Shown one piece after another: positions 8,181 to 15,846 of a stretch of 64,000 nt of DNA; position 1 is the first letter of the stretch, and the number at the start of each line of letters is the position of its first letter. This stretch comes from Glycomyces tritici (GTDB lineage: Bacteria; Actinomycetota; Actinomycetes; Mycobacteriales; Micromonosporaceae). The notes below the pieces were generated by a model, which saw nothing but the letters and a program-made list of their open reading frames with translations, was not told the origin of the DNA and did no database searches. The DNA lies in NCBI RefSeq assembly GCF_030403505.1, contig NZ_JAUEMJ010000004.1, forward strand, positions 372,001 to 436,000. Reading direction: 5' to 3'. A program made the position numbers and the translations under genes.

Positions 8181-9157
8181 GTTCTCTCCATCAACAGTCG
8201 TCTAAAGCTTGGGTCTAACTTCAATAGTTGCTCGGCACCGGCCTCGAGGAGGTCCTCGGCCAGCGCTCGCCCCACGGCGGCGGCACGGGCGGCCAGTTCG
8301 TCGGCGCCCGCATCGCCTGTGTCAGGGAGAGCGGCGGTGGTCGAGAGCCGCTCGATGACGGAACCGTCCTCGGCACCGACGGCCCCCCGCAGATACAGGT
8401 CGACCTCGTCTGGCGAAGCGCCTTCGGCGACATCGGCGAGTGCGGCGACGGGAGCGCTGCATCCGGCTTCGAGTCGTTGCAGAAGGGCGCGTTCGGCGGC
8501 GACGACGGCCTGTGCGTACCGGTCGTTGAGCTTACTTGAGATCCGCGCAGATGTCATGTCGGCTTTGCGGCATTCGACCGCCAATGCCCCTTGTGCTGGG
8601 GCGGGAAGCATCACTAGCGGGTCCAGGTACTCCGTGATCTCCGCCTGCCGCTCGATGCGCTTGAGGCCGGCTGCCGCGAGGATCACCCCATCGAGGTCGT
8701 CGCCGACGCGGCCGATGCGCGTGTCGATATTGCCGCGGATCGGCACGCACTCGAAGCCGCGCCCCAGGGCGTTCAGCTGCGCGATGCGCCGGGGCGAACC
8801 GGTCCCGATCCGCGCGCCCGGCCCCAGGTCGGAGAGGGTGCGGCCGTCCGAGGCGATGAGCACGTCGCGCGGATCGGCGCGCGGGGGCACACTGATGACG
8901 AGGTGCTCGGGCTGGGCCGTGGGCAGGTCCTTGTACGAGTGGACGGCGATGTCGATCTCCTCGCGCTCCAGCGCATCGCGCAGCTGGTTGACGAAGACGC
9001 CGACGCCGAGCTGGGCGACGGGCACCGTGGTGCCGTCTCCTGTGGTCTTGATCTCGACGAGCTCGACCTGCTCCCCCGTGAGGCGCGCGATCTCGTCCGC
9101 GATCATGCCGCTCTGCGCGAGCGCGAGCTTCGATCCCCTGGTCCCGACTCGGATCAC
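8177..9157 (-). CDS. hemC: porphobilinogen deaminase (hydroxymethylbilane synthase) HemC
   Basis: Polymerises four porphobilinogens into hydroxymethylbilane, using a dipyrromethane cofactor attached to a cysteine. That residue is Cys233 in the EAGCSAPVAAL motif. The catalytic aspartate lies in AVHSYKDLPT (residues 71-80), and the substrate-binding arginines in GTGSPRRIAQL and PIRGNIDTRI are present. Length 326 is normal. It starts at GTG 9157 with GGAAGGG upstream, lies 47 nt after hemA and overlaps hemD by 4 nt, so all three are one transcript. Confidence 0.96.
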   Translation of the reverse strand: MIRVGTRGSKLALAQSGMIADEIARLTGEQVELVEIKTTGDGTTVPVAQLGVGVFVNQLRDALEREEIDIAVHSYKDLPTAQPEHLVISVPPRADPRDVLIASDGRTLSDLGPGARIGTGSPRRIAQLNALGRGFECVPIRGNIDTRIGRVGDDLDGVILAAAGLKRIERQAEITEYLDPLVMLPAPAQGALAVECRKADMTSARISSKLNDRYAQAVVAAERALLQRLEAGCSAPVAALADVAEGASPDEVDLYLRGAVGAEDGSVIERLSTTAALPDTGDAGADELAARAAAVGRALAEDLLEAGAEQLLKLDPSFRRLLMERT

Positions 9158-9204
9158 AGGTGGTTTCCCTTCCTAAGGCCGGCGGCGCGAAGCGCTCCGG
9201 GCTG

Positions 9205-10578
9205 CTATGGGGCGGTGCCGAGGGTCTTGCCTGCTTCGGCCGCGAGGACCGGATTGACTTTGAGGGCTTCCGCGAGGTCGCCGCTCTGCGGTTCGGCGAC
9301 GGCGGCCGCGTCGAGCGCGAACAGGTCGCGCAGGGCGCGCGCGTAGTCGGGCGCACCGGGCTGGCCGGCGAGCTCGCGGACGCGGACGGTGGGCTCGTGG
9401 AGGAGCCGCTGCACCACGCGGTGCACGGTGCGGGCGACCTCGGCGCGCTGGTCGTCGGTGAAGTCGCCGCGGCGGGCGACGCGGGAGAGCTCGGCCTCGA
9501 CGATGTCGGCGGCGGCCGAGCGCAGGGCGGCCACGGTGGGGGTGACGGCGTCGGCGCGCAGGCTCTCGTTGTAGGCCGCGATCTCCTCGGCGAGGAGCGC
9601 CTCGACTTCGGCGAGGGTGTCGGCGGCGGCGCCGGCGGCGTCGGCGCGCTGGATCTCGGCGATGTCGATGACGTGCACGCCCTCGAGGCGCGACACCTCC
9701 TCGGCGACGTCCTTGGGGAGGGCGAGGTCGCAGACGACGAGCGGCGCGGTGCGGCCGGCGAGGTGGGCGGCGCGCAGGACCGGCTCGGGCGAGGAGGTCG
9801 CGCACACGAGCAGGTCCACTTGCGCGGCAAGGGAGGTGAGGTCGTCGTAGGCGGCGGTCTCGGCGTCCCAGACGGCGGCGAGCCGCTCGGCCTTCTCGCG
9901 GTCGCGGTTGGCGACCTTGAGGGACTTGACGCCCGAGCGCGCGAGGGTCGCGGTGGCGAGGCTGCCCATGGCGCCGGCGCCGACGACGGCGGCGCGGGCC
10001 TGGGAGAGGCCGTTGGCGAACCCGGTGCGGGCCAGTTCGCGCTCGGCGAGTTCGAGGGCGGCGGTGACGACGGAGGGCGCGGCGGCGTCCACGTCGGTCT
10101 CGGCGTGGATCCGCTTGCCCACGCGCAGGGCCTGCTGGAACAGCTCGTGGAGGTGGCGCCCGACCTGGTCGGCCTCGCGCGCGGTCTCGTAGGCGTCGCG
10201 CAGCTGGCCGAGGATCTGGGGCTCGCCCGCGACCATGGAGTCGAGGCCCGCGGCGACCCGGAAGGCGTGGGCGGCGGCGTCGGCGCCGTGGCGCACGTAC
10301 CCGCAGGAGGCGAAGTCGAGCTCGGCTTCGGCGTCGCTCAGGCCCCACACGCGGTGGAGCTCGTCGACGATCGCGGAGAGGCCTCCGTGGAAGGTGGCGG
10401 CGGTGGCATACACCTCGACGCGGTTGCAGGTCGAGAGCACGACGGCTTCGCGGACCTCGCCGCCGCCGCTCAGGAGCGAGCGCGCGAGGTCGGCGGCGGC
10501 CTCGGGGCCCACCGCGAGCCGTTCCAGGGTCTCCACCGCGGCACTGCGGTGCGAGATGCCCACTACCAGGAGGTTCAC
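9205..10578 (-). CDS. hemA: glutamyl-tRNA reductase HemA
   Basis: NADPH-dependent reductase of glutamyl-tRNA(Glu) to glutamate-1-semialdehyde, the first step of C5-pathway tetrapyrrole synthesis. It begins MNLLVVGISHRSAAVE, the family signature. The nucleophile is Cys51 in STCNRVEVYA. A Rossmann segment reads AAVVGAGAMGSLATATL, and a C-terminal dimerisation helix follows. Length 457. It is directly downstream of rex, the redox-sensing repressor, an order known from Streptomyces, where Rex controls rex-hemACD. The start is GTG 10578. Confidence 0.96.
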   Translation of the reverse strand: MNLLVVGISHRSAAVETLERLAVGPEAAADLARSLLSGGGEVREAVVLSTCNRVEVYATAATFHGGLSAIVDELHRVWGLSDAEAELDFASCGYVRHGADAAAHAFRVAAGLDSMVAGEPQILGQLRDAYETAREADQVGRHLHELFQQALRVGKRIHAETDVDAAAPSVVTAALELAERELARTGFANGLSQARAAVVGAGAMGSLATATLARSGVKSLKVANRDREKAERLAAVWDAETAAYDDLTSLAAQVDLLVCATSSPEPVLRAAHLAGRTAPLVVCDLALPKDVAEEVSRLEGVHVIDIAEIQRADAAGAAADTLAEVEALLAEEIAAYNESLRADAVTPTVAALRSAAADIVEAELSRVARRGDFTDDQRAEVARTVHRVVQRLLHEPTVRVRELAGQPGAPDYARALRDLFALDAAAVAEPQSGDLAEALKVNPVLAAEAGKTLGTAP

Positions 10579-10610
10579 TTCACCGTTCCCGTCTCTCGGC
10601 CGTGCTCTTC

Positions 10611-10666
10611 ACGTCCCCGCAAGCGGTCGACGTGCCTCATCTACGTCTCCGCGAGCGGTCGACGCG
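10611..10666. repeat. 24-bp imperfect direct repeat between rex and hemA
   Basis: Positions 10611-10634 and 10643-10666 match at about 21 of 24 bases (shared core AGCGGTCGACG). The right copy overlaps the last codons of rex. It looks like a local duplication of the 3' end of rex, and no function is evident. Confidence 0.6.
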
Positions 10667-11378
10667 ACTGCTGCTTGACGTCTGTGTTCGTCCGGCCGAT
10701 GGTCTTGTGGTGTTCGTGGAAGGAGAGGATCTGCAGCTCGACGGCCAGGTCGACCTTGCGGACCGCCACACCTTGCGGCACGGCGAGAACACATGGCGCG
10801 AAGTTGAGAATGCTTGTGACACCAGCATCTACGAGGAGGTCGGCCACGTGTTGGGCGGCCGCGCCGGGTGTGGCGATGACCCCTATGTTGATGCCTTCGT
10901 CACGTATCGCGCCTGCCAGCAGCGCCACATCGCGCACCAGGATCCCGTCCAGGTCCTTCCCTATGATGCCCGGGTCGGCGTCGAAGAGGCCAACGATGTC
11001 GAAGCCTCGTTCGGAGAATCCGGGGTACCTGGCCAGGGCTTGGCCCAAGTGACCCAGGCCGATGATGGCCACGCGGGAGTCTTTCGTGAGTCCGAGCACA
11101 CCCGCGATGTAGGCGGCGAGCGCGGCCACGTTGTAGCCGACGCCGCGCATCCCGGAGGCCCCGAGCTGGGAGAGGTCCTTGCGGAGCATCGCCGAGTTCA
11201 CGCCCGTGGCGGCGGCGAGGGTTTCGGAGGAGACGGTCTCGACGCCGGCTTCGCCCAGCGAGCTCAGCGCCCGCAGGTACTCGGGCAGGCGCCTGACCGT
11301 CGCGGCCGGGAGGTCGGCGGCCGTTGCGGAAGGGCCGCTGGGGGCCCGGTGGTCAGTGCCTTCGCCGGTGGTCGTCAA
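10641..11378 (-). CDS. rex: redox-sensing transcriptional repressor Rex
   Basis: A 245-residue repressor that senses the NADH/NAD+ ratio. The N-terminal winged helix includes ATVRRLPEYLRALSSL and the recognition region VNSAMLRKDLSQLGASGMRGVGY. The Rossmann domain shows VAIIGLGHLGQALA, and the domain-swapped C-terminal helix ends ILSFHEHHKTIGR. Rex proteins repress respiratory and haem genes until NADH rises; here it heads the hem operon. Two in-frame TTG starts exist (11429 and 11378). The second is preferred because GGAG lies 8 nt before it while the first has no ribosome site. No clear Rex operator (TGTG-N8-CACA type) was found upstream. Confidence 0.93.
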   Translation of the reverse strand: MTTTGEGTDHRAPSGPSATAADLPAATVRRLPEYLRALSSLGEAGVETVSSETLAAATGVNSAMLRKDLSQLGASGMRGVGYNVAALAAYIAGVLGLTKDSRVAIIGLGHLGQALARYPGFSERGFDIVGLFDADPGIIGKDLDGILVRDVALLAGAIRDEGINIGVIATPGAAAQHVADLLVDAGVTSILNFAPCVLAVPQGVAVRKVDLAVELQILSFHEHHKTIGRTNTDVKQQSRRPLAET

Positions 11379-11657
11379 TGGTGGAACTCCAGGTCCGCTA
11401 GTCCCGCGCCGCCGTTCACCGGCGCGCAACCCAGCTTAGGAGGTGGACCGTGCGCGAGCTCGCACAGGCGGCGCTAACCTGCGCCGGACGCGACTCGGCG
11501 GCTCGCGGGACCGGTGCGGTACACCCCCGTAACACTGGGCGAAGCCCAGCTGTACCGATAGCCGGTTGTTCCCGGCGAGCCGCCGTCTGGATTGATTTTG
11601 CCCTAAAAGACCGCTGATGCCCGTAAATCAATATTTTTCGGCGCGTCGTCCTCGGGA
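11379..11657 (-). promoter_or_regulatory. rex upstream region with hairpin and AT-rich inverted repeat
   Basis: About 280 bp with no gene. It holds a 6-bp hairpin (CTGGGC-GAA-GCCCAG, 11535-11549), an AT-rich inverted repeat with 7-bp arms TTGATTT (11592-11598) and AAATCAA (11625-11631), and the 10-bp palindrome GCGAGCTCGC near 11455. It probably contains the rex-hem promoter and its control sites. Confidence 0.4.
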
Positions 11658-11906
11658 TCACGAATTCGAGGAAGCCTCGAGATCGCGCGTGAGGCGCGGC
11701 ACGTCGACGTCCCAGTAGCTGTGCTCGCGGCCGTCGAGCAGCACCACGGGGAGCCGATCGCCGTATTCGCGCGCCAACGCAGCGTCATCGGCGACGTCCA
11801 CCTCGGTGAAGCCGAGGCCCGCCGCGCGCGCCACCCGGTCGAGATCGGCGCGCGCCGCCCCGCACAGATGGCAATCCCTTGTAGTCAGCAGCGTCAGCCT
11901 GTTCAC
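11658..11906 (-). CDS. glutaredoxin-like thioredoxin-fold protein
   Basis: An 82-residue single-domain protein beginning MNRLTLLTTRDCHLCGAARAD, with the redox motif CHLC after the first beta strand and the cis-proline segment LPVVLLDG. It fits the short glutaredoxin family (DUF836) that sits beside rex in Streptomyces. It is likely to act in thiol-disulphide exchange; the partner is unknown. The GTG at 11906 follows GGGAGGGAGCAGG, a strong ribosome site, so the longer open frame starting at 11951 was trimmed. Confidence 0.83.
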   Translation of the reverse strand: MNRLTLLTTRDCHLCGAARADLDRVARAAGLGFTEVDVADDAALAREYGDRLPVVLLDGREHSYWDVDVPRLTRDLEASSNS

Positions 11907-11931
11907 CCTGCTCCCTCCCTGGATCAGAAGA

Positions 11932-11948
11932 TCGCACAATCTGTGCGA
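11932..11948. promoter_or_regulatory. 17-bp perfect inverted repeat upstream of the glutaredoxin gene
   Basis: TCGCACA and TGTGCGA flank ATC, 26 bp before the glutaredoxin start codon. It looks like an operator for a dimeric repressor. It is not a Rex site, because CACA and TGTG face the wrong way with a 3-bp spacer. Confidence 0.5.
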
Positions 11949-12231
11949 CACCCTCCGTCATTCCTCGATCACTATTGAGCCAGAACCGGTCCGCGAACGC
12001 GGACCTCCAAACATTTGGGGAGGTAATGGTGGGATTCCGCCCCCGCGAAGAAGGGTACGTCGGTGCGCCGGGCGAGCGCCGACATCACCCGCAGTCAAGC
12101 CGTCACCGAACGCGACACGCCGAACGCAAATCCGCGTCGGCGGCCTTCCTGATTTCTAGACTCAGGCGGGTCAGTCCCTGCGGGACCCGATCGCATGACT
12201 CGGCCCGACCCCTCACACGAGGAGGCCACTA

Positions 12232-13077
12232 GTGCCCGGTATTGCACCAGCAATGGTGACGAACTACGCGAACCGCCACACCGCAACGCTCACAGCAGAA
12301 TTCGCCCCTTACCTGAACGCCACCGCCATCGCCGACGCCCTGACCCGGCTGCCCGCCCCGACCTTCGAGCGGCTCCGGCAGGCCGTCTGGACGGTCCTGA
12401 GCCTCGACACCGGCACCGCCGAGCAGCACCACGTGCGCTCCGGCGCCGGCGCCGCGGGCGGGGCCACCGAGGCCGCCGGCCCCGACCAGCACGACCCGAG
12501 CACCGACCAGGTCGACGGCGACGAAGTGGCCGACCTGGTGGCGCGCGCCCAGGACGGCGACCCGGGCGCCTTCGGCGAGATCTACGACCGCTACAGCGAG
12601 ACGGTCTACCGCTACATCTACTTCCGCGTGAACAACGCCCAACTGGCCGAGGACCTCGCCTCCGAGACCTTCCTGCGGGCGCTGCGCCGCATCTCCAGCT
12701 TCAGCTGGCAGGGCCGGGCCTTCGGGGCCTGGCTGGTGACGATCGCGCGGAACCTGGTCGTCGACCACTTCAAGTCGGGCCGCTACCGGCTCGAGATCGT
12801 CAAGCCCGACGTCCTGGGGACCGACTCCCCCGAGACGGACCCGACCACCTCCCCCGAGACCGCCGCGCTGGAGAAGCTCACCAACGCCACCCTCCTGACC
12901 GCGGTCAAGAAGCTCAACCCCGACCAGCAGGAGTGCATCGTCCTGCGGTTCCTCCAGGGGTTCACCGTCGCCGAGACCGCCCGCACCATGGGCAAGAACG
13001 AAGGCGCGGTCAAGGCCCTGCAGTACCGGGCCGTGCGCACCCTCGCCCGGCTGCTGCCGGACGGCTTCCGAGGTTGA
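12232..13077 (+). CDS. bldN: ECF sigma factor of the BldN type
   Basis: A 281-residue sigma factor. Residues 100-185 contain region 2 (AFGEIYDRYSETVYRYIYFRV, AEDLASETFLRALRRI, FGAWLVTIARNLVVDHFKSGR). Residues 225-277 contain region 4 (LNPDQQECIVLRFLQG, then MGKNEGAVKALQYRAVRTLARLLPD). These match Streptomyces BldN closely. The first ~98 residues are an extra N-terminal extension, as in Streptomyces, where pro-BldN is trimmed. BldN directs aerial development and sporulation genes, which suggests a filamentous organism. GAGGAGG lies 6 nt before the GTG. The anti-sigma gene follows. Confidence 0.9.
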   Translation: MPGIAPAMVTNYANRHTATLTAEFAPYLNATAIADALTRLPAPTFERLRQAVWTVLSLDTGTAEQHHVRSGAGAAGGATEAAGPDQHDPSTDQVDGDEVADLVARAQDGDPGAFGEIYDRYSETVYRYIYFRVNNAQLAEDLASETFLRALRRISSFSWQGRAFGAWLVTIARNLVVDHFKSGRYRLEIVKPDVLGTDSPETDPTTSPETAALEKLTNATLLTAVKKLNPDQQECIVLRFLQGFTVAETARTMGKNEGAVKALQYRAVRTLARLLPDGFRG

Positions 13078-13324
13078 GGTAGGCGTTTCCGATCCCTTTT
13101 CCTTCTCCTCTCCTTCCTTCTCCGACGGCTCAGGCTGCTGTCGGAAACTCGACAAAAACCCGTCTCCGCGGGCACCGACCCGCGAACCCGTCATCAGCGA
13201 TCCGCCGGGCCCTACCCGGCCGGACCGACACTGCCAGGTCAGGGCCGTTCACCGGTCCTCTACCGCCGTGGAATCGAGCCGCGAGGCGGACAAAGTGGTC
13301 CGCGTCGCAAGGTTCTCGGCGAAC

Positions 13325-13353
13325 CGTAACCTCAGGGGCTACTCGTGCGTTGT
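13325..13353 (+). promoter_or_regulatory. candidate sigma-BldN promoter for rsbN
   Basis: CGTAAC (13325-13330) and CGTTGT (13348-13353) are separated by 17 bp, about 45 nt before the rsbN start. This is the ECF pattern (AAC in -35, CGT in -10) and resembles BldN-dependent promoters in Streptomyces, where rsbN itself is a BldN target. The rest of the 322-bp bldN-rsbN gap holds no gene. Confidence 0.55.
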
Positions 13354-13399
13354 TCTCAGTACAGGAGCAGGATCCATGCAGTGAGAGGGGGTGTGCCCG

Positions 13400-14587
13400 G
13401 TGACTTTGAACCCTATGGAGCGCCGCCGCGCGGAGGAATTCGCACGGCTGCTTGACTCCGAGGAACCCTCCCTCCCTCACCAGCACAGGGCTGACACATC
13501 GGCCGCGACAGTGCACATCGACACCGCGGAAGCGTTCGCCGAACTCGTCGGCGTCACCGAACGGCTCGGCGGTCTCGGCGAGCAGCTCATGGCCGCGAGC
13601 CGGCCGTCGCAGCACTGGCAGGACGCCACCAGGCGGCGGCTCATGGCCGTCGCCGCGGAAGAGGGCATCGGCGTCACCGCCCGGGCCCGCGCCAGCGCCG
13701 TCGTGCCCGACACCAAACGGGCCCCGGTGCTGGACGACATGTTCCCGCGCCGCCCCCGCGGCGGGCGCCGCCTCGCGATCGTGGCGGCCCTGCTCACCGG
13801 CACCGTGGCCGTCTCCGGGGTCTCAGCGGCCTCGGGGGACGCGCTGCCGGGCGAGACGCTCTACGGCGTCAAGCGCTCCACCGAGAAGGCGCAGCTCGCA
13901 CTGGCGGGCAACGACCTCGGGCGGGCGCAGCTGTACCTGGAGTTCGCGCGCACGCGCATCCAGGAGGCCTCCGAGGTCGTCGGCGACGACGCGGCGGTCG
14001 CCACCGCTTTGAGCGACGCCACGGGCGAACTGCGCAGCGGCACCGCGCTGCTGGGCGCGATCGCAGTGGAGAGTGGCGATCCGGCACCCCTCGACTACAT
14101 CGACCTGTTCACCAACGAGCACCGCTGGGTGCTCGAGGACCTGGTGGCCGAGCTCGACGGCGAGGCCCTGACGGCCGGCGAGGAGCTGGTCGCGGTGCTC
14201 GAGGGCGCGGCGGTCCGCTCGGTGGAGCTGCGCGGCGCGCTCGACTGCACCGAGGCCGGCGGCGAGACCGACGCGCTGGGCCCGATCCCGGGCTCGTGCG
14301 CGAAGGACTCCATGGACGCGACGACCCCGGTCGAGCCGAGCGGTGCCGAAGGCGCCGAGAGCGGTGCGGTCGAGACCGACGGGGGCGATGCGGCGACCGG
14401 CGGGACCGACGGCGAGTCGGAGCCCGCTGCGGGCGGGGAGCCCGCCGGGAGCGCCGAGGAGCCGCGGACGGACCCGACCACGGGCGGCGCGAGCGACCCG
14501 GCGACCACCGGTGAGCCGAGCAGCGAGCCCGAGGGCGAGGACGTCCTGGGCGAATTGACCGGGATCCTCTCGGATTTGTTCGAGTAA
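13400..14587 (+). CDS. rsbN: RsbN-like membrane anti-sigma factor (DUF5667 domain)
   Basis: A 395-residue protein. The N-terminal ~110 residues are cytoplasmic and would hold the sigma-binding part. One TM helix follows a basic stretch (RRPRGGRRLAIVAALLTGTVAV). The exported part begins with the DUF5667 signature (LPGETLYGVKRSTEKAQLAL, then LGRAQLYLEFARTRIQEA). The last 100 residues are a low-complexity Ser/Thr/Glu/Gly tail. In Streptomyces RsbN sequesters BldN at the membrane, and position and architecture support the same role here. The GTG at 13400 was chosen because AGAGGGG lies 9 nt upstream; an earlier GTG at 13391 abuts the ribosome site. Confidence 0.82.
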   Translation: MTLNPMERRRAEEFARLLDSEEPSLPHQHRADTSAATVHIDTAEAFAELVGVTERLGGLGEQLMAASRPSQHWQDATRRRLMAVAAEEGIGVTARARASAVVPDTKRAPVLDDMFPRRPRGGRRLAIVAALLTGTVAVSGVSAASGDALPGETLYGVKRSTEKAQLALAGNDLGRAQLYLEFARTRIQEASEVVGDDAAVATALSDATGELRSGTALLGAIAVESGDPAPLDYIDLFTNEHRWVLEDLVAELDGEALTAGEELVAVLEGAAVRSVELRGALDCTEAGGETDALGPIPGSCAKDSMDATTPVEPSGAEGAESGAVETDGGDAATGGTDGESEPAAGGEPAGSAEEPRTDPTTGGASDPATTGEPSSEPEGEDVLGELTGILSDLFE

Positions 14588-14656
14588 CTTGGCGCCCTTC
14601 GGGGTACGCCGTATCGGGCCGATGTCGGCCCGGCAGTGATGCAAGGTGTGGAGTAA

Positions 14657-14688
14657 CGGGCCGGGACGTCGAGAGGCGTCCCGGCCCG
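14657..14688. terminator. hairpin terminator after rsbN
   Basis: Twelve-base arms (14657-14668 and 14677-14688) pair perfectly around an 8-nt loop, with no real T-run, as is common in actinomycetes. The remaining 330-bp gap to the HAD gene holds no other recognisable gene. Confidence 0.7.
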
Positions 14689-14880
14689 CCGCCTTGTGTG
14701 CTGCGGGCCGTATACCGTCCCTGACCCCCACCCGCCCTGGGGACCGTCGTCACCACGACGGCGCGGGGGTACGACACGACGAGGGGGTCGCGGAGCACAT
14801 GTCGCCCGAAAGGGAACGCACGCAGCGTTGGCCGTATAACCAGGGCCACACTGGAAATTCATCGAGCTCGCGTCCTGGCG

Positions 14881-14920
14881 TTACAGGGCGTCTGCCTGAG
14901 GCTTGTAGGCTTTTAGAGTG
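14881..14920 (+). promoter_or_regulatory. promoter of the leaderless HAD gene
   Basis: TTACAG (14881-14886) and TAGGCT (14906-14911), 19 bp apart, lie just upstream of the GTG at 14918, with 6 nt between the -10 and the start codon. The start has no ribosome site. Confidence 0.45.
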
Positions 14921-15808
14921 TCTGAGATCGAGGCTTCCTCCACCGCCTCCGCCGCGCCCCTTCCGAGAACCGCGCAGGCCGGCGGCTCCGCGCTGACCCA
15001 TTCCGTCGTCGTCGAGCCCGCCGCACCGGGCGACGACGAGCTCGCCCACCGCCCCACCGCCGCCTTCTTCGACGTCGACAACACCCTCATGCACGGAGCC
15101 TCCACGTACTGGCTCGCGCGCGCCCTCTCCAAGCACGGGGTGCTCTCGGGCCGCGACATCCTCAGCTTCGCCTGGAAGCAGGCCCGCTTCAAGTTCGGCG
15201 CCGAGAACCACGGGCACATCTCCTCCGTCAAGTCCTCCGCGCTCGAGCTCGTCGCCGGGTTCCCGGTCTCGGAGATGAAGGCCGTCTGCGAAGAGGTCGT
15301 CGACCGCGACATCTCCCCGCGCATCCTCGCTCCGGTGCGGCGGATCGCCGAACGCCACCTCGAGGCCGACCAGGAGGTGTGGCTCGTGACGGCCAGCCCG
15401 GTCGAGCTCGCCGGGGTCCTCGCCTCGCGGCTGGGCCTGACCGGGGCGCTCGGCACGATCGCCGAGGTCGAGGAGGGCTGCTACACCGGCCGCCTCGTCG
15501 GCGACCTCATGCACGGCCCCGCGAAGGCGGACGGCATCGCCGAGCTCGCCGCCGAGCGCGGCTTCGACCTCGAGCGGTGCACCGCCTACTCGGACTCGGC
15601 GAACGACCTGCCGATGCTGCGCAAGGTGGGGCGCGCCATCGCCGTCAACCCGGACACGCGCCTCGCCCGCCAGGCCCGCCACTACGGCTGGCCCGTCCTC
15701 GACTTCCGGCGCGGGCGCCGCGCCGCGAAGCTCGCACTGCCGACCGCGGCCGCCGCCGGGGTGGGCGCCGGCCTGCTGTACCTGTACAAGTCCCGCGAGC
15801 GGGACTAG
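14918..15808 (+). CDS. HAD-IB family phosphatase (SerB-like)
   Basis: A 296-residue HAD hydrolase. Motif I is AAFFDVDNTLMHG (nucleophile Asp in DVDNT), motif II is VWLVTASPVELA, and motifs III/IV are KADGIAELA and CTAYSDSANDLPML. This is the HAD-IB phosphoserine-phosphatase-like subgroup, which acts on small phosphomonoesters. A C-terminal hydrophobic helix (ALPTAAAAGVGAGLLYLYKSR) suggests membrane attachment. A similar HAD gene sits beside bldN and rex in Streptomyces, so this is conserved synteny, but its substrate is unknown. Confidence 0.85.
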   Translation: MSEIEASSTASAAPLPRTAQAGGSALTHSVVVEPAAPGDDELAHRPTAAFFDVDNTLMHGASTYWLARALSKHGVLSGRDILSFAWKQARFKFGAENHGHISSVKSSALELVAGFPVSEMKAVCEEVVDRDISPRILAPVRRIAERHLEADQEVWLVTASPVELAGVLASRLGLTGALGTIAEVEEGCYTGRLVGDLMHGPAKADGIAELAAERGFDLERCTAYSDSANDLPMLRKVGRAIAVNPDTRLARQARHYGWPVLDFRRGRRAAKLALPTAAAAGVGAGLLYLYKSRERD

Positions 15809-15846
15809 GCGCACCCGGCCGCGGCCGGCGGAACACGAAGAGGCGA

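Noticed and set aside
6141..9176. 1011-codon plus-strand frame opposite hemB-hemD-hemC
   Set aside because: Composition is that of a reversed GC-rich coding strand; the three hem genes on the other strand are unambiguous.
9160..11052. Plus-strand frame opposite hemA and rex
   Set aside because: Shadow of well-supported genes; glycine/valine-rich reverse complement.
11932..11948. Rex operator interpretation of the inverted repeat
   Set aside because: Rex sites have TGTG and CACA pointing outward with 8 bp between; this repeat has CACA first and a 3-bp spacer.
12150..12231. BldD box upstream of bldN
   Set aside because: A TGACTC-like string is present, but the full BldD consensus could not be matched, so it was not annotated.
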